A stretch of DNA of 64,000 nt, from contig NZ_SPHY01000003.1 in the NCBI RefSeq assembly GCF_004796535.1, positions 248,001-312,000 of the forward strand, given 5' to 3'. The notes under the pieces are model-generated. The model was not told the origin of the DNA, ran no database searches, and saw only the letters and a list, made by a program, of their open reading frames with translations. The translations under genes and the position numbers were made by a program. The stretch's first letter is position 1; every line of letters begins with the position of its first letter. Positions 56,630 through 64,000 of this stretch are shown in pieces. The DNA is from Sphingomonas flavalba (GTDB lineage Bacteria > Pseudomonadota > Alphaproteobacteria > Sphingomonadales > Sphingomonadaceae).

Positions 56630-57461
56630 CGCATTGCGCGCCGCCATCGAGGAGGCGTGGGACCATCGCGACACGATCGACGCCGGCACCACGGGGCCGG
56701 TGCGCCAGGCGGTGGAGCAGGCGCTCGGGCTGCTCGATGCCGGCGCCGTCCGCGTCGCCGAGCCGTCCGCCGATGGCTGGCAGGTCAACCAGTGGCTGAA
56801 GATGGCGGTGCTGCTGTCGTTCCGACTGAACGCGATGACCGAGATCGTCGGTGGCCCCGGCGGCGCGCATTGGTGGGACAAGGTGCCGTCGAAATTTGCC
56901 GACTGGGGCGCCGACAGCTTCGCCGCCGCCGGTTTCCGCGCGGTGCCGGGCAGCATCGTCCGCCACGGCGCGTTCATCGGCAAGGGCGCGGTGCTGATGC
57001 CGAGCTTCGTCAACATCGGCGCCCATGTCGGCGAAGGGACGATGGTCGACACCTGGGCGACGGTCGGCAGCTGCGCGCAGATCGGCCGCAATGTCCATTT
57101 GTCCGGCGGCGCCGGCATCGGCGGCGTGCTGGAACCGTTGCAGGCCGGCCCGGTGATCATCGAGGATGGCGCCTTCATCGGCGCCCGCGCCGAGGTGGCG
57201 GAAGGGGTGCGCGTCGGCACCGGCGCGGTGCTGGCGATGGGCGTCTATCTGGGCGCGTCGACTAAGATCATCGACCGGGCGACCGGCGAGGTGTTCGTCG
57301 GCCACGTCCCGCCCTATGCGGTCGTCGTCCCCGGCAGCCTGCCGGGCAAGCCGCTGCCCGACAGCACGCCGGGGCCGTCGCTCTACTGCGCGGTGATCGT
57401 CAAGCGCGTCGACGCCCAGACCCGCGCCAAGACCGGGATCAACGAGCTGCTGCGCGACTGA
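56622..57461 (+). CDS. dapD: tetrahydrodipicolinate N-succinyltransferase
   Basis: 279 residues. First succinylase-branch step of lysine/DAP synthesis. N-terminal helical domain, then left-handed beta-helix hexapeptide repeats ([43 protein letters not shown]) and a C-terminal [16 protein letters not shown]-like end. Start ATG 56622 follows GGAGAATGAGC and overlaps the HAD gene. Same pathway as dapE and lysA in this window. Confidence 0.96.
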   Translation: MTDALRAAIEEAWDHRDTIDAGTTGPVRQAVEQALGLLDAGAVRVAEPSADGWQVNQWLKMAVLLSFRLNAMTEIVGGPGGAHWWDKVPSKFADWGADSFAAAGFRAVPGSIVRHGAFIGKGAVLMPSFVNIGAHVGEGTMVDTWATVGSCAQIGRNVHLSGGAGIGGVLEPLQAGPVIIEDGAFIGARAEVAEGVRVGTGAVLAMGVYLGASTKIIDRATGEVFVGHVPPYAVVVPGSLPGKPLPDSTPGPSLYCAVIVKRVDAQTRAKTGINELLRD

Positions 57462-57481
57462 ACCCGGCGTCGGCTTGCCGG

Positions 57482-58054
57482 TTAACCGGCAAGCTGAGCG
57501 AGCAGTTCCTTCGCCTGTTCTCCGGCCCAGTCGAGGCCGCCGGTCACCCGCCACACCTCCTTGCCGTCGGCATCGAACAGCACCGTCGTCGGCAGCTGGC
57601 CGCCGGACAGGGCGAAGCCGATCGCGTTTTCCGGGTCGATATAGGGTTTCAGCGCCTTGAACCCGCCCTTGGCGAAGAACGGGTCGACCTTGTCCCGCCC
57701 CTGCAAATCCTGGCTGATGACCAGCACCTGCAGCTTGCCCGCCTCGCGCGCCGCCAGCGCGTCGAGTGTCGGCATTTCGGTGACGCAGGGTACGCACCAG
57801 GTGGCCCACAGGTTGACCAGCAGCGGCTTGCCTTTGAACGCGGCGAGGGTGACGCTGCTGCCGTCCGGCGCGGTAAACGCCTCGGTCGGCGCGGGCTTGC
57901 CCTTGTGGCTGGCGTCGATCAGCGGCTTTTCCGCCTGCGGGGCGGCGGGCGCCGGCTGTTCCGCCGTCGGCGCGGGTTGCGGGGTGTCGCCGCTTTGCCT
58001 ATCGCAGCCGGCGATCAGGCCAAAGGCAAGGAAAAGCGCGATGGATGAGCGCAA
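57482..58054 (-). CDS. tlpA: TlpA-family thioredoxin-like lipoprotein
   Basis: 190 residues. N-terminal lipoprotein signal [16 protein letters not shown] (lipobox IAG-C), Pro/Ala-rich linker, then a thioredoxin fold with active site [13 protein letters not shown] (CxxC) near residue 92. Membrane-anchored periplasmic thiol reductase, typically for cytochrome c or copper-site maturation. Start is a TTG (58054) with GGAG six bases upstream; no ATG precedes the signal. Its 5' end overlaps the argH start by 14 bases on the other strand. Confidence 0.88.
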   Translation of the reverse strand: MRSSIALFLAFGLIAGCDRQSGDTPQPAPTAEQPAPAAPQAEKPLIDASHKGKPAPTEAFTAPDGSSVTLAAFKGKPLLVNLWATWCVPCVTEMPTLDALAAREAGKLQVLVISQDLQGRDKVDPFFAKGGFKALKPYIDPENAIGFALSGGQLPTTVLFDADGKEVWRVTGGLDWAGEQAKELLAQLAG

Positions 58055-59453
58055 GACAAGCTCCAATGCAATGTGGGGCGGGCGCTTCGCCGAAGGGCCC
58101 GCCGCGGTGATGCGCGAGATTAACGCCTCTATCCCGTTCGACAAGCGGCTGTGGCGCCAGGACATCGCCGGATCGCGCGCGCATGTCGCGATGCTGGCCG
58201 ATCGCGGCATCGTCAGCGCCGACGACGCGGCACTGATCGCCGACGGCCTTGCCCGCGTCGCCGCCGAATATGAGGCGGACGGCGTGCCGGAAGACATGGC
58301 GCTGGAAGACATCCACATGCATGTCGAACACCGGCTGGCGGAGCTGATCGGCCCGGTCGCCGGCCGGCTGCACACCGCCCGGTCGCGCAACGACCAGGTG
58401 GCGACCGATTTCCGCCTGTGGGTGCGCGACGCGATCGACGCGGTCGACGAGGGGCTGGCCGGGCTGCAGCGCGCGCTCGTCACCCGCGCCGGGGAGCATG
58501 CCGAAAGCGTAATGCCCGGCTTCACCCACCTGCAATCGGCCCAGCCGGTGACGCTCGGCCACCATCTGATGGCCTATTTCGAGATGGTCCACCGCGACCG
58601 CAGCCGGTTTGAGGATGCGCGGGCGCGGATGAACGAATGCCCGCTGGGCAGCGCCGCTCTCGCCGGCACCGGCTTTCCGATCGACCGCGAGGCGACGGCG
58701 GAGGCGCTGGGCTTCGACCGGCCGACCGACAATTCGCTCGATGCCGTGTCCGACCGCGATTTCGCCCTCGACTATCTGATGGCGGCGGCGACGACGGCGA
58801 TCCACCTGTCGCGGCTGGCGGAGGAATTCGTGCTGTGGGCGTCCCAGCCCTTCGGCTTCGTCAAGCTGCCGGACGCCTATTCGACCGGCAGCTCGATCAT
58901 GCCGCAGAAGCGCAATCCCGATGCGGCCGAACTGGTGCGCGGCCATGCCGGGCGGATCGTCGGCGCGATGACCGCGCTGACCATCACGATGAAGGGCCTG
59001 CCGCTCGCCTATTCGAAGGACATGCAGGACGACAAGCCGCCGGTGTTCGAGGCGCATGACCTGCTGGCGCTGTCGATCGCGGCGATGACCGGCATGGTCG
59101 AAACCGTCACCTTTCGCACCGACCGGATGCGCGCGGCGGCGGAAGCGGGGTTCGCCACCGCCACCGACCTCGCCGACTGGCTAGTCCGCGAAGCCAACAT
59201 TCCGTTTCGCGAGGCGCACCACATCACCGGCGCCGTGGTCCGCCAGGCGGAGGCGGACGGCGTCGCGCTCGACGCGCTGCCGCTGGCCACGCTCCAGGCG
59301 ATCGATTCGCGGATCGACGAACGGGTGTTCGGCGTGCTCGGCGTCGATGCATCGGTCGCCGCGCGCACCAGCCATGGCGGAACCGCGCCCGATCAGGTAC
59401 GACGGCGCATCGCCGAGGCGAAGGCGGCGATCGGCATGGAGGACGAGGCGTGA
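58041..59453 (+). CDS. argH: argininosuccinate lyase
   Basis: 470 residues. Last step of arginine synthesis. Fumarase/aspartase superfamily signature [19 protein letters not shown] near residue 285; [21 protein letters not shown] start region, [16 protein letters not shown] and [14 protein letters not shown] blocks. The ATG at 58041 ([11 protein letters not shown]) is used; an in-frame ATG at 58071 (MWGGRF) is an alternative that would avoid the overlap with tlpA. Ends overlapping the lipoprotein gene (GTGA). Confidence 0.97.
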   Translation: MDERKTSSNAMWGGRFAEGPAAVMREINASIPFDKRLWRQDIAGSRAHVAMLADRGIVSADDAALIADGLARVAAEYEADGVPEDMALEDIHMHVEHRLAELIGPVAGRLHTARSRNDQVATDFRLWVRDAIDAVDEGLAGLQRALVTRAGEHAESVMPGFTHLQSAQPVTLGHHLMAYFEMVHRDRSRFEDARARMNECPLGSAALAGTGFPIDREATAEALGFDRPTDNSLDAVSDRDFALDYLMAAATTAIHLSRLAEEFVLWASQPFGFVKLPDAYSTGSSIMPQKRNPDAAELVRGHAGRIVGAMTALTITMKGLPLAYSKDMQDDKPPVFEAHDLLALSIAAMTGMVETVTFRTDRMRAAAEAGFATATDLADWLVREANIPFREAHHITGAVVRQAEADGVALDALPLATLQAIDSRIDERVFGVLGVDASVAARTSHGGTAPDQVRRRIAEAKAAIGMEDEA

Positions 59454-59689
59454 GGACCGCGATGGCCATCGCATTGCTGGCGCTGACCGCCGCCTGCGGT
59501 TCGCGCGGGGAGCTGAAGCCGGCGGAAGGCCATGCGCCGCCGCCCAAACCCGCCTTCGCCACCGCCGCGCCGACGCCCAGCGAGATGATGGCGCCGTCGT
59601 CGCAGGCGATGCCGACCCGCAACGACGAACTGCTGACCCGATCGCAGGAACGCAGCAACGATCGTTTCAGCCAGCCGCCCCGCAACTGA
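59450..59689 (+). CDS. lptM: small LptM-like lipoprotein between argH and lysA
   Basis: 79 residues. Lipoprotein signal ending [13 protein letters not shown]. The lipidated Cys followed by G-x-[KR]-G-x-L-x-P fits the LptM/LppL family, a small outer-membrane lipoprotein that in E. coli helps LptD assemble. The rest is Pro-rich and disordered. GTG start overlaps argH, and lysA starts 19 bases after its stop. This placement next to lysA mirrors the usual lppL-lysA arrangement in proteobacteria. Function here is inferred. Confidence 0.8.
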   Translation: MRTAMAIALLALTAACGSRGELKPAEGHAPPPKPAFATAAPTPSEMMAPSSQAMPTRNDELLTRSQERSNDRFSQPPRN

Positions 59690-59708
59690 GCCACAGACAC
59701 ACCGGATC

Positions 59709-60983
59709 ATGGACCATTTCACCCTGAAGGACGGCGCGCTTCACGCCGAGGATGTCGCGCTGGACGCGATCGCCGACGCGGTCGGGACGCCGGTCTATGT
59801 CTATTCGAGCGCGACGCTGCGCCACCATGTCCGGGTGATGCGCGACGCGGTCGCCGGGCTGGGCGCCGGGCCGGACGGACCGCTGATCGCCTTCGCGGTC
59901 AAGGCCAACCCCAATGGCGCGGTGCTGGCGACGCTGGCGCGCGAGGGGCTGGGCGCCGATGTCGTTTCGGGCGGCGAGATCGCCCGCGCCGTCGCCGCCG
60001 GCATCCCGCCCGCCAAGATGGTGTTTTCCGGCGTCGGCAAGACCGCCGACGAAATGCGCCAGGCGCTGGCCGTCGGCGTCGGCCAGTTCAACCTGGAGTC
60101 GGAGGCGGAGGCCGAGATGCTGTCGGCGGTGGCGGCGGCGGAAGGCCGGACCGCCCATGTCGCCTACCGCATCAACCCCGATGTCGACGCCGGCACCCAT
60201 GCCAAGATTTCCACCGGCCGGTCCGACAACAAGTTCGGCATCCCCTATGCCGCCGCGCCCGCCGCCTATGCCCGCGCCGCCGCCCTGCCCGGCCTCTCCG
60301 TTCAGGGCGTCGCCGTCCATATCGGCAGCCAGTTGACCGACCTGGCGCCGCTGGAAGCCGCCTTTATGCGGGTCGGCGCGCTGATCGACACGCTGCGCGC
60401 CGCCGGCCATGCGATCACCACCGCCGATCTCGGCGGCGGGCTGGGCGTGCCTTACGACCGCAGCCTGCCGGCGCCGCCCAGCCCGGCCGATTATGGCGTC
60501 ATGGTGGCGCGGGTGACCAGCGGCTGGGATACCCGGCTGATCTTCGAGCCGGGACGGGTTATCGTCGGCAATGCCGGCGCGCTGGTCGCGACGGTGATCC
60601 GGCTGAAGGACGGCGCCGACAGCCCGTTCGTCATCGTCGACGCGGCGATGAACGACCTGCTGCGCCCCAGCCTGTACGACGCCTGGCACGACATCCGCGC
60701 CACCCGCCCGACCGGCGCGGCGGCGACGGTCAACGTCGTTGGCCCGGTGTGCGAAAGCGGCGACACCTTCGCCACCGCGCGGACGATGGATGCGGTGGCG
60801 GCCGGCGACCGCGTCGCCTTCATGACCGCCGGCGCCTATGCCGCGGCGATGGCCAGCACCTATAATTCGCGCCTGCTGACCCCGGAGGTACTGGTCGACG
60901 GCGATCGCTGGACAGTGGTGCGGCCCCGCGAGCCGATCGAGGCGATGATCGCGCGCGAACGGATACCGGACTGGCTGGCCTAG
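59709..60983 (+). CDS. lysA: diaminopimelate decarboxylase
   Basis: 424 residues. PLP enzyme making L-lysine from meso-DAP. PLP Lys in IAFAVKANPNGAV (about residue 63), VAVHIGSQLTDLAP, GGGLGVPY, a PLP-phosphate-binding GPVCESGDTF (catalytic Cys), and AYAAAMASTYNSRLLTPEVL (Tyr). ATG 59709 chosen as the first Met of MDHFTLKDGALHAEDV, preceded by a weak site. Together with dapD, dapE and the coupled argH cluster this forms a conserved amino-acid region. Confidence 0.97.
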   Translation: MDHFTLKDGALHAEDVALDAIADAVGTPVYVYSSATLRHHVRVMRDAVAGLGAGPDGPLIAFAVKANPNGAVLATLAREGLGADVVSGGEIARAVAAGIPPAKMVFSGVGKTADEMRQALAVGVGQFNLESEAEAEMLSAVAAAEGRTAHVAYRINPDVDAGTHAKISTGRSDNKFGIPYAAAPAAYARAAALPGLSVQGVAVHIGSQLTDLAPLEAAFMRVGALIDTLRAAGHAITTADLGGGLGVPYDRSLPAPPSPADYGVMVARVTSGWDTRLIFEPGRVIVGNAGALVATVIRLKDGADSPFVIVDAAMNDLLRPSLYDAWHDIRATRPTGAAATVNVVGPVCESGDTFATARTMDAVAAGDRVAFMTAGAYAAAMASTYNSRLLTPEVLVDGDRWTVVRPREPIEAMIARERIPDWLA

Positions 60984-61033
60984 GGCCGGGTTTGCTCAGG
61001 GGGCGTGGGTCGGCGCCGCTTCAACCAATTAGG

Positions 61034-61648
61034 TTAGCCGGCGGGGACCAGCTCGATCACGTCGACGATACTTTCGAAGCGGGGATAGGGGAGGACGAGG
61101 CGCCAGCGCCGTTCGCCGATCCGCTGAACCGAACCGATCATGTCGCGGTCCGGGTCGGCGCCATAGTCGACGGCGCGGCGTTCGTCGCCCAGCGTCATCG
61201 TGCCGAGGAACACCATCCGGCTGTCGGGGTCGGCGAACAACAGGCCGGTGGGGCGCTGGGCGCCGTCGGCCTTGCGCAGGCTGGCGACCTCACCTTCCGC
61301 GCGGACGACGCAATCCGCCGGCGGATAGGCGATGAAGCCGTTCGCCCGTGGCGCCTTCACCCCAAGCTTGACGATCCGGCAGCGGTAGACCCCGGCCGGC
61401 AGCGCCGCGTCGGGCAAGGCGGCGTCGGGCAGGAGCAACGCGCCCTCCCGGGCGACGCTGTCGGCATGGCCAGCAGCGGTCGCGGCGGCGACGCCCTTGA
61501 CCAGCGCCTCGCGCCAGCCGCGCAGCCGGGCGCGGTCGCCGGCAGTGGCGACGCCGTGCCAGTCTGGCGGCGGCTGGACCACCACGGCGGTGGCGGCGGT
61601 GGAAGACGATGCGGCCAACAGCAGGCCGGACACGATACCCAAGAACAT
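61034..61648 (-). CDS. exported protein, DUF4893-like
   Basis: 204 residues. Signal peptide MFLGIVSGLLLAASSSTAATA; the mature protein has the pattern DWHGVATAGDRARLRGWREALVKGV, a YRCRIVKLG strand and LGDERRAVDYGADPDRDMIGSVQRIGERRWRLVLPYPRFESIVDVIELVPA, which I associate with DUF4893 proteins of sphingomonads. One Cys pair possible (YRCRI, ADCVV). No enzymatic role known. It lies just downstream of the hydroxybutyrate dehydrogenase gene (54 bases), so may be co-transcribed. Confidence 0.78.
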   Translation of the reverse strand: MFLGIVSGLLLAASSSTAATAVVVQPPPDWHGVATAGDRARLRGWREALVKGVAAATAAGHADSVAREGALLLPDAALPDAALPAGVYRCRIVKLGVKAPRANGFIAYPPADCVVRAEGEVASLRKADGAQRPTGLLFADPDSRMVFLGTMTLGDERRAVDYGADPDRDMIGSVQRIGERRWRLVLPYPRFESIVDVIELVPAG

Positions 61649-61702
61649 GGCGACCCTGATTTCCCGCGCCGATTCTATCGCGACGCGGCCCGGCGGCAAC
61701 CG

Positions 61703-62488
61703 CTATTCGGCTGTCCACCCCCCGTCGACCGAAAGATTGGCCCCGGTGATCGCTTTCGCTTCGTCCCGGCACAGGAACAGCGCCAGCGCCGCGACCTGGT
61801 CGACGGTGACGAATTCCTTGGTCGGCTGCGCTTCCAGCAGCACGTCGTGCATCACCTGCTCGCGGGTCAGGCCGCGCGCCTTCATCGTGTCGGGGATCTG
61901 CTTTTCGACCAGCGGCGTCCAGACATAGCCGGGCGAGATGCAGTTGACGGTGATGCCGTGGGTCGCGGTTTCCAGCGCAACCGTCTTGGTCAGCCCGGCA
62001 ATGCCGTGCTTGGCCGCGACATAGGCCGACTTGTTGGGGCTGGCGACCAGCGAATGGGCGGAGGCGGTGGAGATGATCCGCCCCCATTTCTTCGCCTTCA
62101 TCAGCGGCACCGCCGCGCGCATCAGGTGGAAGCTGGAGGTCAGGTTGATCGCGATGATCGCATCCCATTTCTCGATCGGAAAATCCTCAACCGGCGCGAC
62201 ATGCTGGATGCCGGCGTTGGAAATGACGATATCCGGCCCGCCGAACCGGTCGGCGGCAAGCTGGACCAGCCCGGCGATCTCATCCGGCCGGGTCATGTCG
62301 GCGGGCGAATAGAGCGCCTCGGCGCCGCTTGCCTCGGCCAGCGCGGCGCGCTCCTTCTCGATCTCGCCGGCATCGCCGAAGCCGTTGATGACGACGGCGG
62401 CACCCTCGGCGGCCAGCGCCTTCGCATAGGCGAGGCCGATGCCGGACGTCGACCCGGTGATGATGGCGCTCTTGCCTTTCAGAAACAT
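61703..62488 (-). CDS. bdhA: 3-hydroxybutyrate dehydrogenase
   Basis: 261 residues. Short-chain dehydrogenase: TGSTSGIGLAYAKALA cofactor motif, NAGIQHVAPVEDFP, catalytic Ser in STASAHSLVASPNKSAYVAAKHG (YxxxK included) and C-terminal GANLSVDGGWTAE. The sequence order and the HVAPVEDFP/EKWDAIIAINL blocks fit BdhA/HbdH, converting 3-hydroxybutyrate from PHB to acetoacetate with NAD. It directly follows a patatin-like phospholipase gene, a pairing reported for PHB metabolism. Confidence 0.92.
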   Translation of the reverse strand: MFLKGKSAIITGSTSGIGLAYAKALAAEGAAVVINGFGDAGEIEKERAALAEASGAEALYSPADMTRPDEIAGLVQLAADRFGGPDIVISNAGIQHVAPVEDFPIEKWDAIIAINLTSSFHLMRAAVPLMKAKKWGRIISTASAHSLVASPNKSAYVAAKHGIAGLTKTVALETATHGITVNCISPGYVWTPLVEKQIPDTMKARGLTREQVMHDVLLEAQPTKEFVTVDQVAALALFLCRDEAKAITGANLSVDGGWTAE

Positions 62489-62517
62489 GGATCATGCCTT
62501 TCTGTGATGAAGGGTAA

Positions 62518-63669
62518 TCAGGCGGCCTGTTCCTTGGTCAGGTCGAAGGTGGCGGTCTTGCCGTCGAGGATGTTCTTCGCCAGCAGCCCGGCCTTGCCCA
62601 TCGTCTTGGCGACGGCGGCGCGGCCGGCCTCCCAATGCTCATGCATCGCGCGGGCGGAAAATTCGAAGTCGCGGGAGCCGCCTTCCCACGCATTGGCGCG
62701 GTAGATCAGCTGGACGAGGCTGACCGGATAGTCGGTGGCGGCCGCGCACAGCGCCTTGACGTCCGGGTCGTCGCGCAAGGCGTCCGGCAGCTTTTCGAGT
62801 ACCCGCTGCGCCGCCTCGCGGGTGCGGCGCAGCTTCAGCAGTTCGTCGCTGATCTGACGGGTCCGGCTGGAAAAGCGGATTTCCTTCTCGCGCGCCACGA
62901 CGTCCATGATCGTGCGCGGCCGGACGGAGGCAGCCGGGAACAGATCGACCTGGAACACCAGCAGGTCGCTGCTCTGCGTCTCCAGCACGTCGGTCAGCGG
63001 GGTGTTGGAGACGATGCCGCCGTCCCACCACAGCCGCCCGTCGATCTCCACCGGCGGCAGGCCCGGCGGCAGTGCGCCGGACGCCATGACATGGCGCGCG
63101 TCGAGCCGCTGCTTGCGATTGTCGAAATAGAAGAAATTGCCGCGTTCGACATCGACGGCGCCAACCGACAGGTGGATCGGCCCGTCGTTCAGCAGATCCC
63201 AGTCGACCAGCCGATTGAGCGTGTCGGCGAGCGCGCTCGAATCGTAGAAGCTCAGCGCTTCCGGCGTGCCGGGCGCGGCGAAGAACGGCGCGAGCGGGCG
63301 CGGCGAAAAGAAGCCGGGCACCCCGGCGGTGGCGACGAAGCCGGCCGACCATTCGTGCAGCCATTCGCGAATGCGCTCGTCATGCCAGATCGGAAAGCTG
63401 GGCAGCGCGCTGGTCGCCATGTCCCAGAAGGCGCGCAGCCGCTCGACCCGGCGTTCCGGCGGGTTGCCGGCAATGATCGCGGCGTTGACCGCGCCGATCG
63501 AAATGCCGGCGATGCGGTCGATGGCGATGCCGCGGTCGACCAGCGCCTCGAACACTCCGGCCTGATAGGAACCGAGCGCGCCGCCGCCCTGGAACACCAG
63601 CGCGACCTCACTCGGCAGCGGCAGGGGGGCGGCAACGCGGCGTGGAGAGGGCTTTTTCGAGTCGGTCAT
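62518..63669 (-). CDS. patatin-like phospholipase (DUF3734 type)
   Basis: 383 residues. Oxyanion loop GGGALGSYQAG, nucleophile GISIGAVNAAI (Gly-x-Ser-x-Gly, about residue 60) and catalytic Asp in WWDGGIVSNTPL (about 205). The C-terminal DUF3734-like tail (EIRFSSRTRQISDELLKLRRTREAAQ, YPVSLVQLIYRANAWEG) is typical of the group found next to bdhA in PHB-producing alphaproteobacteria. It may hydrolyse PHB granule polymer or phospholipids. Start ATG 63669 lies inside a perfect 17-base palindrome. N-terminus MTDSKKPSPRRVAAPLPLP is basic, no signal peptide. Confidence 0.9.
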   Translation of the reverse strand: MTDSKKPSPRRVAAPLPLPSEVALVFQGGGALGSYQAGVFEALVDRGIAIDRIAGISIGAVNAAIIAGNPPERRVERLRAFWDMATSALPSFPIWHDERIREWLHEWSAGFVATAGVPGFFSPRPLAPFFAAPGTPEALSFYDSSALADTLNRLVDWDLLNDGPIHLSVGAVDVERGNFFYFDNRKQRLDARHVMASGALPPGLPPVEIDGRLWWDGGIVSNTPLTDVLETQSSDLLVFQVDLFPAASVRPRTIMDVVAREKEIRFSSRTRQISDELLKLRRTREAAQRVLEKLPDALRDDPDVKALCAAATDYPVSLVQLIYRANAWEGGSRDFEFSARAMHEHWEAGRAAVAKTMGKAGLLAKNILDGKTATFDLTKEQAA

Positions 63670-63684
63670 ATTGCAGTGCAATAT
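63668..63684. promoter_or_regulatory. palindromic operator-like site over the patatin start codon
   Basis: ATATTGCAGTGCAATAT has perfect 8-base arms around a central G and includes the start codon of the minus-strand gene. TTGC/GCAA dyads are the kind of site I associate with PhaR-type PHB regulators. It also lies 88 bases upstream of the metallopeptidase gene. Confidence 0.5.
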
Positions 63685-63771
63685 CGCAAATGCGCGGCGT
63701 CTGTAATGGTTCCTTTTGCAACCGGCGCGAAGCCAGTGCATTCTCCGCCAGCCTGACATGGGGAGGTGCGT

Positions 63772-64000
63772 ATGCGGCTCGACGATTATCGGACCAGCGA
63801 CAATGTCGAGGACCAGCGCGGTACCGGCGGTGGCGGCGGGCTCGGCTTCGGCGGCGGGGGCGGCGGCGGACTCGGCCTGATCATGAGCCTGATCGGCAGC
63901 AAGTTCGGCATCGTCGGCATCATCGTCGTCATCGGCGGCGCGATGCTGCTCGGCATAAACCCGTTCGCCGGGGGCGGCGGCACCGGCACGATCGGCCCGC
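63772..64000 (+). CDS. YpfJ-family neutral zinc metallopeptidase, 3' part outside window
   Basis: The first 76 codons are visible. MRLDDYRTSDNVEDQRG followed by a glycine-rich stretch (GGGGGLGFGGGGGGGLGLIM), one membrane helix (FGIVGIIVVIGGAMLLGINP) and another glycine-rich segment, the standard start of KPN_02809/YpfJ-type metallopeptidases. The HExxH motif lies beyond the right edge. GGGGAGGTGCGT precedes the ATG. Divergent from the patatin gene. Confidence 0.85.
   Translation, partial: MRLDDYRTSDNVEDQRGTGGGGGLGFGGGGGGGLGLIMSLIGSKFGIVGIIVVIGGAMLLGINPFAGGGGTGTIGP

Overview
The window is about 64 kb of GC-rich, densely coded bacterial chromosome. It looks like a sphingomonad (Sphingomonas or a close relative, Alphaproteobacteria, Sphingomonadales). 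The grounds are GapR/DUF2312, a compact cpa/tad pilus locus, a DUF4893-type exported protein, a large TonB-dependent receptor, a tlpA-argH-lipoprotein-lysA cluster, a 555-residue LeuA, and short palindromic intergenic repeats of the kind common in this group. I see no phage, integrase, transposase, plasmid or CRISPR signature. This is core or near-core chromosome with a few accessory genes. Genes are closely packed and no gap between genes exceeds about 275 bases.

Layout. 1-8.7 kb: rlmN (cut by the left edge) with a small exported protein, an outer-membrane barrel, dnaN, an unknown exported protein, recF, an M28 peptidase, a beta-helix lipoprotein and gapR. 8.8-15.9 kb (minus strand): a Tad/Flp pilus operon cpaA-cpaB-cpaC-cpaD-cpaE-tadB-tadC, without the expected cpaF ATPase gene or a pilin gene. 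16-19.8 kb: alpha/beta hydrolase, FAD amino-acid oxidase-like enzyme, dapE, cupin. 19.8-22.7 kb: isocitrate lyase divergent from a ScfR/RamB-type regulator with a palindromic operator between them. 22.7-24.6 kb: aquaporin, then a CDF metal exporter divergent from its MerR-type regulator. 24.6-26.4 kb: serB and miaA. 26.4-32.7 kb: branched-chain amino-acid block ilvB-(unknown small gene)-ilvN-ilvC, yceI, and leuA behind a leucine-rich leader peptide.

32.7-41.7 kb: glycerate kinase, Rrf2 regulator, nitronate monooxygenase, PfkB sugar/nucleoside kinase, an EI24-type membrane protein, a lipoprotein, an ABC-2 exporter pair, a cytochrome P450 and a PEP-mutase-family lyase. 41.9-46.2 kb: a LytS/LytR-type two-component system divergent from an animal-type heme peroxidase and an HD-domain protein. 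46.3-53.5 kb: TonB receptor, lepA, a CsgG-like exported protein, a ferredoxin/adrenodoxin-reductase-like flavoprotein and tRNA-Pro(CGG). 53.5-61.6 kb: subtilase with a beta-barrel-like end, HAD phosphatase, dapD, tlpA, argH, an LptM-like lipoprotein, lysA, DUF4893 protein. 61.7-64 kb: 3-hydroxybutyrate dehydrogenase and a patatin-like phospholipase under a palindrome that covers the start codon, then a zinc metallopeptidase cut by the right edge.

Themes. Lysine/diaminopimelate genes (dapE, dapD, lysA) and branched-chain genes (ilvBNC, leuA) are over-represented. Carbon-storage and acetate metabolism is represented by aceA with its regulator and by the hydroxybutyrate pair. The most interesting signals are the leuA leader with mutually exclusive hairpins, the unknown gene inserted by translational coupling between ilvB and ilvN, the Tad locus without its motor ATPase, a 44-base palindromic repeat whose central four bases are inverted between two otherwise identical copies, and the operators at aceA, the CDF gene and the patatin gene.
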